From: Rhizobiaceae bacterium
GTDB lineage: Bacteria; Pseudomonadota; Alphaproteobacteria; Rhizobiales; Rhizobiaceae
Assembly (NCBI GenBank): GCA_017644005.1
Contig: JAEPMJ010000002.1
Coordinates: 496,001-560,000 of the forward strand
DNA length: 64,000 nucleotides
Reading direction: 5' to 3'
This document shows, piece after piece, positions 34,338 through 43,084 of this stretch. The position numbers and the translations under genes are program-made. Below the pieces are notes generated by a model that made no database searches, had not been told where the DNA came from, and was given only the letters and a program-made list of their open reading frames with translations. Each line of letters begins with the position of its first letter. Within the stretch, counting starts at the first letter, position 1.

Positions 34338-35875
34338 CGATTCACGAAGCGCTCGCGCCGCGCCAGGCGGACCCGCGACTGGGCGGCATCATCAAACTGG
34401 CCATCCTTGCCGTCGGCGGTCAGGGCGGCGGCGTTCTCACCAACTGGATCGAATCCATGGCGCGTGCCAGCGGTTATGCCGCGCAGGCAACGAGCGTCGC
34501 CGGAGTGGCACAGCGCACGGGTGCCACCGTCTATTATGTCGAGATGGCGCCGGCCGGCGACAAGTCGCCGATTTTTTCGCTGATGCCTGCTGCCGGCGAC
34601 GTCGACATCATGATCACCGCTGAGATGATGGAAGCTGGGCGCGCCATCATGCGCGGCTTCGTGACGCCCGATCGCACGGTGCTTATCAGTTCCACCCACC
34701 GCTCGCTTGCTGTTTCGGAAAAGACGGTGCCGGGCGACGGCATCGCTTCAAGTGATGAGGTGAAAGCCGCGGCGGAAGTGGCCGCACGGCATTTCATTTG
34801 CGCCGATTTCGACGCGCTGGCGATCAGGAACGGTTCGGTGATCTCTGCAACGCTCTTTGGCGCGCTGGCGGGCTCCGGGGCGCTGCCCTTCCCCCGCGAA
34901 GCCTATGAAGATGCCATCCGCGCCGGCGGCAAAGGCGTCGAAGCGAGCCTCCGTGCATTCGCCGCCGGCTTCGATCAGGCATCCGCAGGCGCCGGCGAAA
35001 CCACCACGTCCAGCATTCCGGCAGCCGCGATTCCGGATGTCGTTGGGCCGGACCGTCTTTCGCGCGGCTGGCAGTCCCTGACCGAGCGGGCGCAGAAACT
35101 GCCGCCGGCAGCCGTCGAAATGGCACAGGCGGGTCTGAAGAAAGTCGTCCAGTTTCAGGACTTGGCCTATGGCTCGGACTATCTGGACCGGCTGGAAAAA
35201 GTGGTCGCCAATGACAAGGGCGATGGCTGGCTCACCCGCGAAGCGGCGAAGTATCTGGCCAACGCGATGGCCTATGACGATATCATCCGCGTCGCCGACG
35301 CCAAGACACGGGCCGGTCGCCGCGAACGTATCGCCGCCGAGATGAAAAGCGGCGACGCTCAGGTGATGCATGTCACGGAGTTCCTGCATCCGCGTGCCGA
35401 GGAGATCGTGTCCATGCTGCCTGCAAAGATGGGCGCGCGCTGGGCAGCCAATCCACGGCGCATGGCGCTGATCGACCGCTTGTTCAACAGGGGCCGGCGT
35501 ATGCGCACCGACAGCCTGCCCGCCTTCCTCGCGCTCTATTTCCTTGGGGGCCTCAAAGGCTGGCGCAAGAAAACGCTCCGCCACGCTGAAGAGATGGCGC
35601 ATATCGAGGCCTGGCTTGGCCGCGCTATGGAAGAGGCCGGCCGCAACTACGATCTCGCAGTCGAGATCCTCTGCTGCCAGCGGCTGATCAAGGGCTATTC
35701 CGACACTCATGCGCGCGGGCAATCCAAATATGCGCGCGTGATGGAAGGGATCGACCTTCTCGCGGGCCGCGACGACGCCGCGGAATGGGCGCGGCGTCTG
35801 CGTGAAGCCGCACTGCTCGACGAGAATGGCAAAGCTCTCGACGGCGCTCTGCAGACGGTACGCAGTTTCGCCTGA
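34334..35875 (+). CDS. Indolepyruvate oxidoreductase beta-subunit-type protein with DUF6537 extension
   Basis: 513 residues from the ATG at 34334, which overlaps the alpha-subunit stop (ATGA). The first 200 residues are the PFOR gamma-type domain (LAVGGQGGGVLTNWIESMARASG near 25-47, SVAGVAQRTGATVYYVEM near 55-72), which normally completes the CoA-dependent reaction. The remaining 300 residues, rich in Arg, Ala and Leu, correspond to the DUF6537 extension known only on aerobic bacterial IOR proteins; its role is not known. Classical archaeal IorB is about 200 residues, so this is more than double. Together with the alpha subunit it should form the whole enzyme. Confidence 0.9.
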   Translation: MTIHEALAPRQADPRLGGIIKLAILAVGGQGGGVLTNWIESMARASGYAAQATSVAGVAQRTGATVYYVEMAPAGDKSPIFSLMPAAGDVDIMITAEMMEAGRAIMRGFVTPDRTVLISSTHRSLAVSEKTVPGDGIASSDEVKAAAEVAARHFICADFDALAIRNGSVISATLFGALAGSGALPFPREAYEDAIRAGGKGVEASLRAFAAGFDQASAGAGETTTSSIPAAAIPDVVGPDRLSRGWQSLTERAQKLPPAAVEMAQAGLKKVVQFQDLAYGSDYLDRLEKVVANDKGDGWLTREAAKYLANAMAYDDIIRVADAKTRAGRRERIAAEMKSGDAQVMHVTEFLHPRAEEIVSMLPAKMGARWAANPRRMALIDRLFNRGRRMRTDSLPAFLALYFLGGLKGWRKKTLRHAEEMAHIEAWLGRAMEEAGRNYDLAVEILCCQRLIKGYSDTHARGQSKYARVMEGIDLLAGRDDAAEWARRLREAALLDENGKALDGALQTVRSFA

Positions 35876-35946
35876 CCTGACGCCTTGAGACTTGCCTGCC
35901 GTAGCGGCTATTACGACAATCCGCAGGGCGCAGCAGGAAGGGATCA

Positions 35947-36381
35947 GTGGTGGAGAAAGTCTTCAGAACCAAGCGGATGCTTCATTTCGGCGATTGTGAC
36001 ATCTCCGGAACGGCATATTTTCCTTCCTACCTGAACATCCTCAACGGCGTGAATGAGGAGTTCTGGGCTCACATCGGCTTCCCGTGGCACAAGATCATAT
36101 GGGATGAGCGGTGGGGCACACCCACAGTCCATATCTCGAGCGATTTCTCCAGCCCGTCATTCTTCGGCGACGAACTGGAATTTGAACTGACGGTGATCCG
36201 GGTCGGGCGCTCGTCGGTGACCGTTCATCACGAGATCAGCTGCGAAGGCAAGAAGCGCTGGTCGAGCACCCAGGTGCTGGCCGCAAGCGATCTCGACAAG
36301 CACTGCTCGATCCCATGGCCGACCGCTGTAAAGGAAAAGCTCCTGTCGCTTCTGGTCGAAGAAGGCACCAGTAGCGCCTGA
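35947..36381 (+). CDS. 4-hydroxybenzoyl-CoA-type thioesterase (hotdog fold)
   Basis: 144-residue single-hotdog thioesterase. HFGDCDISGTAYFPSYL near residues 13-29 matches the active-site helix of 4-hydroxybenzoyl-CoA thioesterase, whose catalytic Asp corresponds to Asp18 here. Start GTG at 35947 (a second GTG follows at 35950). It lies 71 bases after the IOR beta gene, in the same direction, so it may hydrolyse the aryl-acetyl-CoA made by IOR to the free arylacetic acid, for example indole-3-acetate or phenylacetate. The pairing is inference; thioesterase family assignment is solid. It ends one base before the convergent livM. Confidence 0.85.
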   Translation: MVEKVFRTKRMLHFGDCDISGTAYFPSYLNILNGVNEEFWAHIGFPWHKIIWDERWGTPTVHISSDFSSPSFFGDELEFELTVIRVGRSSVTVHHEISCEGKKRWSSTQVLAASDLDKHCSIPWPTAVKEKLLSLLVEEGTSSA

Positions 36382-36382
36382 G

Positions 36383-37330
36383 CTATTCCCTGAACCGGAT
36401 CGGCGGCGATTTTTCCGGGATGATCCCCGCCCTGAATTTCTGCAGCACGAACTGCAGCAGCAAGCCGACCAGAAGCATGCGTATGTAGGAACTGCGGGTT
36501 ACCCATTCGGGTGGCAGCCTGTTGACGAAAATCTCGGTGACCGACCAAAGCGTCCATATGCCGAGGCCGCCGACGATTGCACCGCGATTGTTGCCGGAAC
36601 CGCCGGCCATAAGCATCACCCAGGTGAGAAAGGTAACCAGCAGCGGGTCCGTCGCCGAAGGCGACAGGAAGCGGAAATAGTGAGCGGACAGCCCGCCAGC
36701 TACTCCCATGAACGCACAGCCGATGACGAAGGTCTGCACCCGGAATTTCTCGATATTCTTGCCCGCCGCGTCGGCCGAGACCTCGTTGTCGCGGATGGCT
36801 CGCAGACTGCGGCCCCACGGGCTGTCATAAAGCCGCATCGCAACCAGATAGACGATCAGAACCACAGCCCAGACATAGGCGAGGAAGACCAGATCGGCCC
36901 AACGGCCGGAGACGAAATCGCCGAAGGGGCGCGGTATGCCGGCCAGCCCAAGACTGCCGTTGGTCGCCCAGCTCTCGTTGACGATCACAAGCCGCATGAT
37001 TTCGGCGATGCCGATCGACGCCATGGCGAGATAATCGCTTTTGAGCCGTACGCAGATGCGCGCCACCGCCCAGCCCATGAGGCCTGCCAGCACACCGGCG
37101 CCGATGAGCCCGACGGCCACCGGCATTCCAAATCCGCCAAGGTGCTTGGCGGACATCTCCGTCGTCAGTATCGCCGAGGTGTAGGCGCCTACTGCGAAGA
37201 AGCCGGCAATACCGGCGTTGAAAAGCCCGCCCATACCCCACTGAATGTTGAGTGCGAGGCACAGCAGGGCATAAATGCCACCGGCAATCAGAATGCTGAC
37301 CAGATAGAAAAAGAGGCCCGTCAGTTCCAT
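36383..37330 (-). CDS. livM: Branched-chain amino acid-type ABC transporter permease (LivM-like)
   Basis: 315-residue permease, about nine to ten membrane helices, from the ATG at 37330, whose A is shared with the stop of livH (TGATG). Family blocks: NIQWGMGGLFNAGIAGFFAVGAY near residue 28-48, GLAGIPRPFG near 125, and the EAA-like RLYDSPWGRSLRAIRDNEVSADAAGKN near 165. The last gene of the unit, it ends one base from the thioesterase stop on the other strand, so no room for a terminator between them. Confidence 0.92.
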   Translation of the reverse strand: MELTGLFFYLVSILIAGGIYALLCLALNIQWGMGGLFNAGIAGFFAVGAYTSAILTTEMSAKHLGGFGMPVAVGLIGAGVLAGLMGWAVARICVRLKSDYLAMASIGIAEIMRLVIVNESWATNGSLGLAGIPRPFGDFVSGRWADLVFLAYVWAVVLIVYLVAMRLYDSPWGRSLRAIRDNEVSADAAGKNIEKFRVQTFVIGCAFMGVAGGLSAHYFRFLSPSATDPLLVTFLTWVMLMAGGSGNNRGAIVGGLGIWTLWSVTEIFVNRLPPEWVTRSSYIRMLLVGLLLQFVLQKFRAGIIPEKSPPIRFRE

Positions 37331-38223
37331 CAGAGAAGCCTCCCCTTGAAGAGCCCCTGCGGTCTGACGATCAAAAGGGCAATCATCACCACAAAGGCGA
37401 CGGCAGTTTTGTAGGACGGCGAAATGAGTGCCTCGTTGCCGATCCAATGGTAGGACGACAGCTCTTCGGCCAGGCCGATGATGTAGCCGCCGGCCATCGC
37501 GCCCATAGGTTTGCCGATGCCGCCCAGAATGGCCGCTGCGAACATCGGCATCAGCAGGTTCCAGCCGAGATTGGGGTGTGCGCTGGTATCCATCGCAACG
37601 AAAAGCCCGGCAATCGCAGCCAGCGCAGCACCGATGATCCAGGTCCAGCGAACCACCTTCTCGGTATCCAGCCCGGAGACTTCCGCCAGTTCAGGATCGT
37701 CGGACACCGCGCGCATGGACCGGCCGGTTCTGGTTCGCGACAGAAAGAAATGGAGTGCAACTGCAATGCAGGCGGTTGCGAGAACCGCCTGCACGTGCAG
37801 CACGGAAATGCGGAACGTGTCGAAAAGCACCAGCGGCGGGCGCACGCCGCCCGAATTGAACACCTGGTTCTGGGAACCCCAGAACATCTGCACCAGCGAT
37901 CGAAAGATCAGCGCTACGCCGAATGACGAAATCACCGTGTAGATGGTCGGAAGCGTACGCAGCGGCTGGTAGAACACCTTGTCGACGAGCAGCGCCACCA
38001 CGATTGCCAGCGCCATGCCGAACGGAACCAGAAGCAGCGGGTTGATCGCGATGATGCCCGCCGCCGCGAGTACGCCATAGGTACCCACGGTCATCAGGTC
38101 GCCATGGGCGAAATGGGCAAAGCGCAGAATGCCGAAGATCATCGAAATACCGACGGCTCCCAACGCATAGACCGAGCCGATGGCGAGCCCCGGAAACAGG
38201 TAGAAATTGATAAAGTCGATCAT
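37330..38223 (-). CDS. livH: Branched-chain amino acid-type ABC transporter permease (LivH-like)
   Basis: 297-residue permease with about eight helices. Seen: GLAIGSVYALGAVGISMIFGILRFAHFAHGDLMTVGTY near 14-50, the typical LivH start, and SRTRTGRSMRAVSDDPELAEVSGLDTEKVVRWTWIIGAALAAIAG with the EAA loop near 160. ATG at 38223 overlaps the stop of livF by four bases. Forms the pore with LivM; importers of this family carry amino acids, urea, amides or aromatic acids, so the ligand is open. Confidence 0.92.
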   Translation of the reverse strand: MIDFINFYLFPGLAIGSVYALGAVGISMIFGILRFAHFAHGDLMTVGTYGVLAAAGIIAINPLLLVPFGMALAIVVALLVDKVFYQPLRTLPTIYTVISSFGVALIFRSLVQMFWGSQNQVFNSGGVRPPLVLFDTFRISVLHVQAVLATACIAVALHFFLSRTRTGRSMRAVSDDPELAEVSGLDTEKVVRWTWIIGAALAAIAGLFVAMDTSAHPNLGWNLLMPMFAAAILGGIGKPMGAMAGGYIIGLAEELSSYHWIGNEALISPSYKTAVAFVVMIALLIVRPQGLFKGRLL

Positions 38224-38939
38224 TCCGGGGTTCCTCCAAGGAACGACCGCCGCACATCCTCGTCGGCGAGCAGTTCCTTGCCTGTGCCGGAAGCGAAATT
38301 GCGGCCATTCACCAGCACATGGCCGTGATCGGCTATCTGAAGCGCCTGACGCGCGTTCTGCTCAACCATGAGGATAGTCACACCGGTTTTGCGGATGTCG
38401 AGCAGCAGGTCGAAGATCCGTTCCAGATATGCCGGCGAAAGACCGGCCGTCGGCTCGTCGAGCAGTATCAGCTTCGGCTCGCACATCATCGCGCGGCCTA
38501 TGGCCACCATCTGCCGCTGGCCGCCCGAGAGTTCGCCGGCCGGCTGCCTCAGTTTCGCGCGAAGGTCGGGAAAGAGTTCGAGTATCTTCTCTCGGGTTGC
38601 CGTCTTGTCGGCCGGCGGCGCGGCATATGTGCCGACGTCGAGATTTTCGTCCACAGTCAGATTGCGGAAAACGTTGCGGCTTTGCGGCACTGCCGACATG
38701 CCGAGCGTCACCAATGCGGATGTCTTGCGGCTGGCAATGTCGGTGCCTTCGAAGTCGATCGCTCCGGACAGAACCTTCGTCAGTGCGAATATCGTCTTCA
38801 GAACCGTCGATTTGCCCGCTCCGTTGGGACCGAGAATGACGGCGATCTCGTTTGCCGCGACATCGAAAGAAACGTCCTCGATGATCGGGGGGCCGCCATA
38901 GCCGGCAGTCAGGCCGCGTATGGAGAGCAGCGCACTCAT
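38220..38939 (-). CDS. livF: Branched-chain amino acid-type ABC transporter ATPase (LivF-like)
   Basis: 239-residue ATPase. Walker A GPNGAGKST near residue 38, signature LSGGQRQM near 138, Walker B LILLDEPTAGLS near 159, and switch region MVEQNARQALQIADHGHVLVNG, typical of LivF. ATG at 38939 overlaps the livG stop by four bases (ATGA). Energises transport with LivG. Confidence 0.93.
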   Translation of the reverse strand: MSALLSIRGLTAGYGGPPIIEDVSFDVAANEIAVILGPNGAGKSTVLKTIFALTKVLSGAIDFEGTDIASRKTSALVTLGMSAVPQSRNVFRNLTVDENLDVGTYAAPPADKTATREKILELFPDLRAKLRQPAGELSGGQRQMVAIGRAMMCEPKLILLDEPTAGLSPAYLERIFDLLLDIRKTGVTILMVEQNARQALQIADHGHVLVNGRNFASGTGKELLADEDVRRSFLGGTPE

Positions 38940-39709
38940 GCCTGCGCCTCATATTTGCCGCCGCCGAAATAGGCCTCGATCACCCGCTCGTCGTTACGCA
39001 CCTGATCGACAGTGCCTTCCGTCAGAAGTTGCCCCTGCGCCATCACCAATACGTGGTCGCAAAGCCTCGACACATAGTCGAGGTCATGTTCGATCAGGCA
39101 GAATGTCAGCCCCTGCTCGGTGTTGAGCAGTTTGATCTTGTCGGCAAGTTTGCCGAGCAGCGTGCGGTTGATGCCGGCGCCAATCTCGTCGAGGAGAATG
39201 ATCTTCGGATCGCGCATCAGCGCACGACCGAGTTCGACCAGTTTCTTCTGACCTCCGGAAAGATTGCCTGCCGGAACGTCGATCACATGTTCGAGTTCCA
39301 GAAACCGCACCGTTTCGCGGGCGCGATCATAGATCGCGCGTTCCTCGGCGTCGAAACTCCCGCGCCGGAACACGACATTGAAGACATTCTCGCCCTCCGG
39401 CGCGGATGCTGCCGCCATCAGGTTTTCCAGAACTGTAAGCCGCGTGAATTCGTGCGGTATCTGAAACGTTCGCGCCAATCCCCGCTGAGCGCGCTGATAG
39501 GGTTTCAGGCCGGTAATGTCTTTCCCGTCGAACAGGACCCGTCCGGCACTCGGCCGGACGGCTCCCGCAATGACGTTGAAAGCCGTCGTCTTTCCCGCGC
39601 CATTCGGGCCGATCAGCCCGGTGATGCGGCCCGCCTCGACTTCGAAGCTTGCATGGTCAATTGCACGCAAACCGCCGAAGTCGACGCAGATGCTTTCAAG
39701 CCGGATCAT
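38936..39709 (-). CDS. livG: Branched-chain amino acid-type ABC transporter ATPase (LivG-like)
   Basis: 257-residue ATPase. Walker A GPNGAGKTT near residue 36, LSGGQKKL near 149, Walker B IILLDEIGAGIN near 171. The variant DEIGAGIN instead of DEPAAGLN is a mild departure in the D-loop region. The start at 39709 is 20 bases after the binding-protein stop. LivG-type insert with FTRLTVLENLMAA near 91. Confidence 0.93.
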   Translation of the reverse strand: MIRLESICVDFGGLRAIDHASFEVEAGRITGLIGPNGAGKTTAFNVIAGAVRPSAGRVLFDGKDITGLKPYQRAQRGLARTFQIPHEFTRLTVLENLMAAASAPEGENVFNVVFRRGSFDAEERAIYDRARETVRFLELEHVIDVPAGNLSGGQKKLVELGRALMRDPKIILLDEIGAGINRTLLGKLADKIKLLNTEQGLTFCLIEHDLDYVSRLCDHVLVMAQGQLLTEGTVDQVRNDERVIEAYFGGGKYEAQA

Positions 39710-39729
39710 GAAGCTGGCTTCAGGATCGC

Positions 39730-40932
39730 TTATTCGAAAACGGCTATCTGTTTGTACGAGCTGCCGTCGACAACGAACTTGCCGACATAACCCCGCACAT
39801 CGCCGTTGGCATCGAATTCATAGGTGCCGCCGGCTCCGTCGTAGTCGATGTCCTTGCCTTCCGAGATCAGCTGCTTGGCCTTGGACCATTCGCCGGGGCC
39901 AACCTTCTCGCCTGGCGCGGACGCGACCTCGCGCAATGCCGCTGCCAGCTTGGCGCGATCGGCCGAGCCCGCTTTCTCGATCGCCAGCATGGTCAGGAAT
40001 GTCGCGTCGTAGGTCTGGTCGACAAACGCCTTGTCCGCACCCTCACCGTACTCGGCGTTGAATGCGGCATGCAGTGTCGTTTGCGCAGGGTTGTCGGCAG
40101 GCGATGTCGGAGACGAGAAGAAAGACGTCTTCAATGCCTCGGCGCCGACATTCTGGATGAGCAGATCATCGCGCAGTCCATCCGTTCCGACGAAACGCGT
40201 AAACAGTCCGCCCTCGATCGCCTGCTTGACGATCTTGCCGCCCGAATCGCCCGCATAAGCCACCACCACGAGTGCTTCCGCGCCGCCCTGTGTCAGGCTC
40301 GCGAGTTCCGAGCGGTAGGAATCTTTCTTTTCCTCGTGTTTCACTTCGGCGACAACTTCGCCGCCGGCAGCACGATAGGCATCCATGAACGTCTGGCCGA
40401 TGCCGACGCCATAGTCATTGTTGACGTAGGTGACCGCCACTTTGTTGATGCCCTCGTCGAGTACCATCTTCGCCAGGACATCGCCCTGGAAGTTGTCGGA
40501 AGGTACGATGCGGTAGACAAGATCATTGTCCTTCATATCGGTCATGGCCGGCGAAGTGGCAGTCGGCGAAAGCTGCACAATGCCGGTCGGAATGAAAACG
40601 GCTTCAGCGGCGGCGATCGTCGTGCCCGACATCAGCGCACCCATGACGATCGGCACGTTTTCGACGTTGGCGAGCTTCTGCGCCGCGTCGACTGCGCCCT
40701 GAGAGGTGCCGGTGGTGTCGCCATAAACGGCCACGGCATTGCCATCGAGCAGGCCGCCCTGATCATTGACCTGCTTGACCGCGAGGTTGGCGGCGTTCTG
40801 CAGTGGCGGGATGAAGTTGGCGATCGGCCCGGTGATGTCCATCAGGATGCCGACTTTGGTGTCGGCGGCCTGGGCAAGCGCGCTGCTGCACAGCAGTGCA
40901 GATGCCGCAACAAGCATAATTGACTTTCTCAT
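39730..40932 (-). CDS. livK: Branched-chain amino acid-type ABC transporter substrate-binding protein
   Basis: 400-residue periplasmic receptor of the type I (LIVBP) fold. A Sec signal is seen at residues 1-22 (MRKSIMLVAASALLCSSALAQA/AD). Start at 40932 preceded by GGGAG. Mature blocks: GPIANFIPPLQNAANLAVKQVN, DGNAVAVYGDTTGTSQGAV, and GALMSGTTIAAAEAVFIPTG, in which Ser/Thr residues would bind the ligand's carboxylate/amino group. The VOC-bicupin gene lies 76 bases upstream in the same direction. Amino acid or aromatic amino acid is a reasonable guess for the ligand. Confidence 0.92.
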   Translation of the reverse strand: MRKSIMLVAASALLCSSALAQAADTKVGILMDITGPIANFIPPLQNAANLAVKQVNDQGGLLDGNAVAVYGDTTGTSQGAVDAAQKLANVENVPIVMGALMSGTTIAAAEAVFIPTGIVQLSPTATSPAMTDMKDNDLVYRIVPSDNFQGDVLAKMVLDEGINKVAVTYVNNDYGVGIGQTFMDAYRAAGGEVVAEVKHEEKKDSYRSELASLTQGGAEALVVVAYAGDSGGKIVKQAIEGGLFTRFVGTDGLRDDLLIQNVGAEALKTSFFSSPTSPADNPAQTTLHAAFNAEYGEGADKAFVDQTYDATFLTMLAIEKAGSADRAKLAAALREVASAPGEKVGPGEWSKAKQLISEGKDIDYDGAGGTYEFDANGDVRGYVGKFVVDGSSYKQIAVFE

Positions 40933-41008
40933 TGAATGCTCTCCCATTTAATTTTCACTGTCATGCTTTTTTGGTTTCCGCCGGAAGCCCGCCGGGAACC
41001 GGTTTGAG

Positions 41009-42094
41009 TTACAGGATAGTCGTATTGAACGAGCCCGGTAAACTGACCTCGAGCAATTGCAGTTCCTTCGTTGCTTCGGCGTAGCGCGTCGCCATTTCCG
41101 GCGGTATCACGAACGCGTCTCCGGCAGTCAGGCGAAACGGGTCCTTGCCCTCGCCTTCAAGCGTCATCTCCCCCGACATGACGAAGTTGAACAATATGTC
41201 GCCGCTGTGTTTCGTCCACGGTGAATGCGCTCCGGCGACCGGCCGCGCCACCATCACCGAAGCGACCCCTTTGGTGTTTTCGTTGATCGTTGTATCGCGA
41301 GCCTCAAATCCCGGGATCCTGAACGGCGCGAACACGCCATCCCTGGCCAGGTTGTGGACGAAACGCTGCCCGTCCCACTCCCGATCCGGCCGTTCGATGT
41401 CGGTTGGGAGCGTCATCTCATGATCGATTTCGGTGATGTGATCGGCCGGCACACCGATCTCCACTACCTCGATCCCGTCAGCCGCATGCATGACCCGATG
41501 CCGAATGCGGGGCGGCTGGATAAAGCAGTCGCCGGCATGAAGACGCCGCACACCGCCCTGATCCTCATAGAGCACATCGACCCAGCCGCGAACGCAGAAG
41601 ATCAGCTGAAACCCGACCTTGTGGAAATGCACCATGTCTGGCACCGGCCCGTCCGGCACGCGGATATGGGAAGCGATCATGGCGCCCCCCAGCCGGGAGG
41701 GCACGAGGTCGCGATACTCCATGCCGGCCCGCCCGATGACCCATGGCGCCTGGTCTGCGAGCCGGCGCACGACAAACGCGTGCTCTGTGCGCGGCAGGAC
41801 CAGTGGCGGGTTCAGTTCGTCGATTTCGATACGCGTGCCGTTCGGCGCCATAAGCTCGCGAGCGCCATCGGCGAATTCGTCGGGGTTTTCAGTGAGGACG
41901 CGTATTGTACCCGCAGCGTCCGGCGCACCTTTTTCCAACCGGATGCGCAGACCGTGACCCGACAGCGTCGCGATTTCGGGATTGTCGGCCGGATAGATCA
42001 TGTCCAGGCGCATACCGAGCGTCTTCGTATAGAAAGGCAGATCGTCGCTCAGATTTTCGGTCGGCAGCCGGAACTCGGCCCGTGTGTCAGTCAT
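41009..42094 (-). CDS. VOC domain fused to bicupin (dioxygenase-like) protein
   Basis: 361 residues from the ATG at 42094 (MTDTRAEF). Residues about 5-95 form a VOC/glyoxalase-like module (LPFYTKTLGMRLDMIYP, then SGHGLRIRLE). Residues about 110-360 form two cupin barrels: the first with HFHKVGFQLIFCVRG near 175 and PPRIRHRVMHA near 213 (candidate metal-binding histidines), the second with HSPWTKHSGDILFNFVMSG near 305 and AGDAFVIPPEMATRY near 330. Bicupins include ring-cleaving and quercetin-type dioxygenases. It sits between gntR and the Liv binding protein, so it probably acts on the imported compound. Catalytic role and substrate unknown. Confidence 0.8.
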   Translation of the reverse strand: MTDTRAEFRLPTENLSDDLPFYTKTLGMRLDMIYPADNPEIATLSGHGLRIRLEKGAPDAAGTIRVLTENPDEFADGARELMAPNGTRIEIDELNPPLVLPRTEHAFVVRRLADQAPWVIGRAGMEYRDLVPSRLGGAMIASHIRVPDGPVPDMVHFHKVGFQLIFCVRGWVDVLYEDQGGVRRLHAGDCFIQPPRIRHRVMHAADGIEVVEIGVPADHITEIDHEMTLPTDIERPDREWDGQRFVHNLARDGVFAPFRIPGFEARDTTINENTKGVASVMVARPVAGAHSPWTKHSGDILFNFVMSGEMTLEGEGKDPFRLTAGDAFVIPPEMATRYAEATKELQLLEVSLPGSFNTTIL

Positions 42095-42125
42095 TGCGTC
42101 CCCATTCTCCTCGCCAGCCTGTCCT

Positions 42126-42830
42126 TCAGGCAGACTTCGCCGTTCGCGATATGTTGTCCAATTCGGCTTTGACGGCAGCCAGATATGCGCGCTCGCCCTC
42201 ATAGACAAAGCGCAGAATGTGATCAGCGGCAGCCACGGCGTCCCGGTTTGCAAGTGCTTCATGCAGCGCGCTATTGCCGTCGACGATCAGTGGGTGATTG
42301 ACCGGGTCGCGGAAGGTCAGCATGCGCACGGCCTGAACCTGCGTCATGTATCGCTGAATGGCCTGTTTGAGCGATGCGTTGGGTACCGCGTCGATCCATC
42401 CATTGCGAAAACGCTCGCTCGCCTTGAACAACAACTCGGTGTTGCCCAGTCTGGTCGCATGGCGTGCATCGGTCAGACAATTCTCCAGCTCACGCAGCTG
42501 GGGCGCCTCGATCGCCTGCGCCACCAGCGCCACCGCTCGCGGTTCCAGTAGGCGCCTCAGGTCGAATATTTCGAGAATTTCGCGGTGGGTTACCCGCGGC
42601 AGCATGAAACCGCGCGTCGTCGCTTCCAGATATCCCTCGTGAACCAGGCGCTTCAACGCGTCTCGGGCGGGCATCCGGGAGACACCGAACTCCGCAGCTA
42701 ATGCGGTATCCACCAGCCTGTCGTCGATACCGATCTCACCCCGCCGCAACCGGCCGAGTAATTCATCGCGAATGATCTGGCCCTGGCTCGGCGAACCCGC
42801 TGGCTGCTCGGGAGCAACGGCAAGCTTCAT
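42126..42830 (-). CDS. GntR/FadR-subfamily (FCD) transcriptional regulator
   Basis: 234-residue regulator. The N-terminal winged helix (IIRDELLGRLRRGEIGIDDRLVDTALAAEFGVSRMPARDALKRL, about residues 20-60) is followed by an all-helical FCD ligand domain (RLLEPRAVALVAQAIE near 92, NSALHEALANRDAVAAADHI near 190). It is the first gene of the liv unit, divergent from a PLP-enzyme gene. Two near-identical inverted GTATAC sites in the 254-base gap (42872-42886 and 42965-42979) are probable operators. FCD regulators generally bind small organic acids. Confidence 0.93.
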   Translation of the reverse strand: MKLAVAPEQPAGSPSQGQIIRDELLGRLRRGEIGIDDRLVDTALAAEFGVSRMPARDALKRLVHEGYLEATTRGFMLPRVTHREILEIFDLRRLLEPRAVALVAQAIEAPQLRELENCLTDARHATRLGNTELLFKASERFRNGWIDAVPNASLKQAIQRYMTQVQAVRMLTFRDPVNHPLIVDGNSALHEALANRDAVAAADHILRFVYEGERAYLAAVKAELDNISRTAKSA

Positions 42831-42871
42831 TGCTTGATCTCAAGCTCAGCCGATGTTTCGACTTTGCGAAA

Positions 42872-42886
42872 ATCGTATACGGAATC
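42872..42886. promoter_or_regulatory. FadR-type operator site 1 (TCGTATACGG core)
   Basis: 15-base element ATCGTATACGGAATC, 42 bases upstream of the gntR start codon. Its reverse complement matches site 2 at 14 of 15 positions. The core fits the TnGTnnnACnA pattern known for the FadR subfamily. Confidence 0.65.
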
Positions 42887-42964
42887 TGTGACTCGCGTGC
42901 CAACATGTCGCCTCAAAGCCAAATTTTCTCGCACCCGAAACTCCTTTAAGCTTGAAGCATCTAG

Positions 42965-42979
42965 GAATCCGTATACGAT
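42965..42979. promoter_or_regulatory. FadR-type operator site 2 (inverted copy)
   Basis: Element GAATCCGTATACGAT, the inverted partner of site 1. It lies 106 bases upstream of the PLP-enzyme start at 43085, and its centre is 96 bases from that of site 1, about nine helical turns. Together they suggest that one GntR dimer pair controls both directions. Confidence 0.65.
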
Positions 42980-43084
42980 ACATCGACGCTCGTCAATCGA
43001 GCGCCGGTCATTGAAACCGGGTTCCAATCAACAGGCATCCGTCAAAGGTTGGTCCAACCGGCGAACATCAAGACGGGATCGTCC

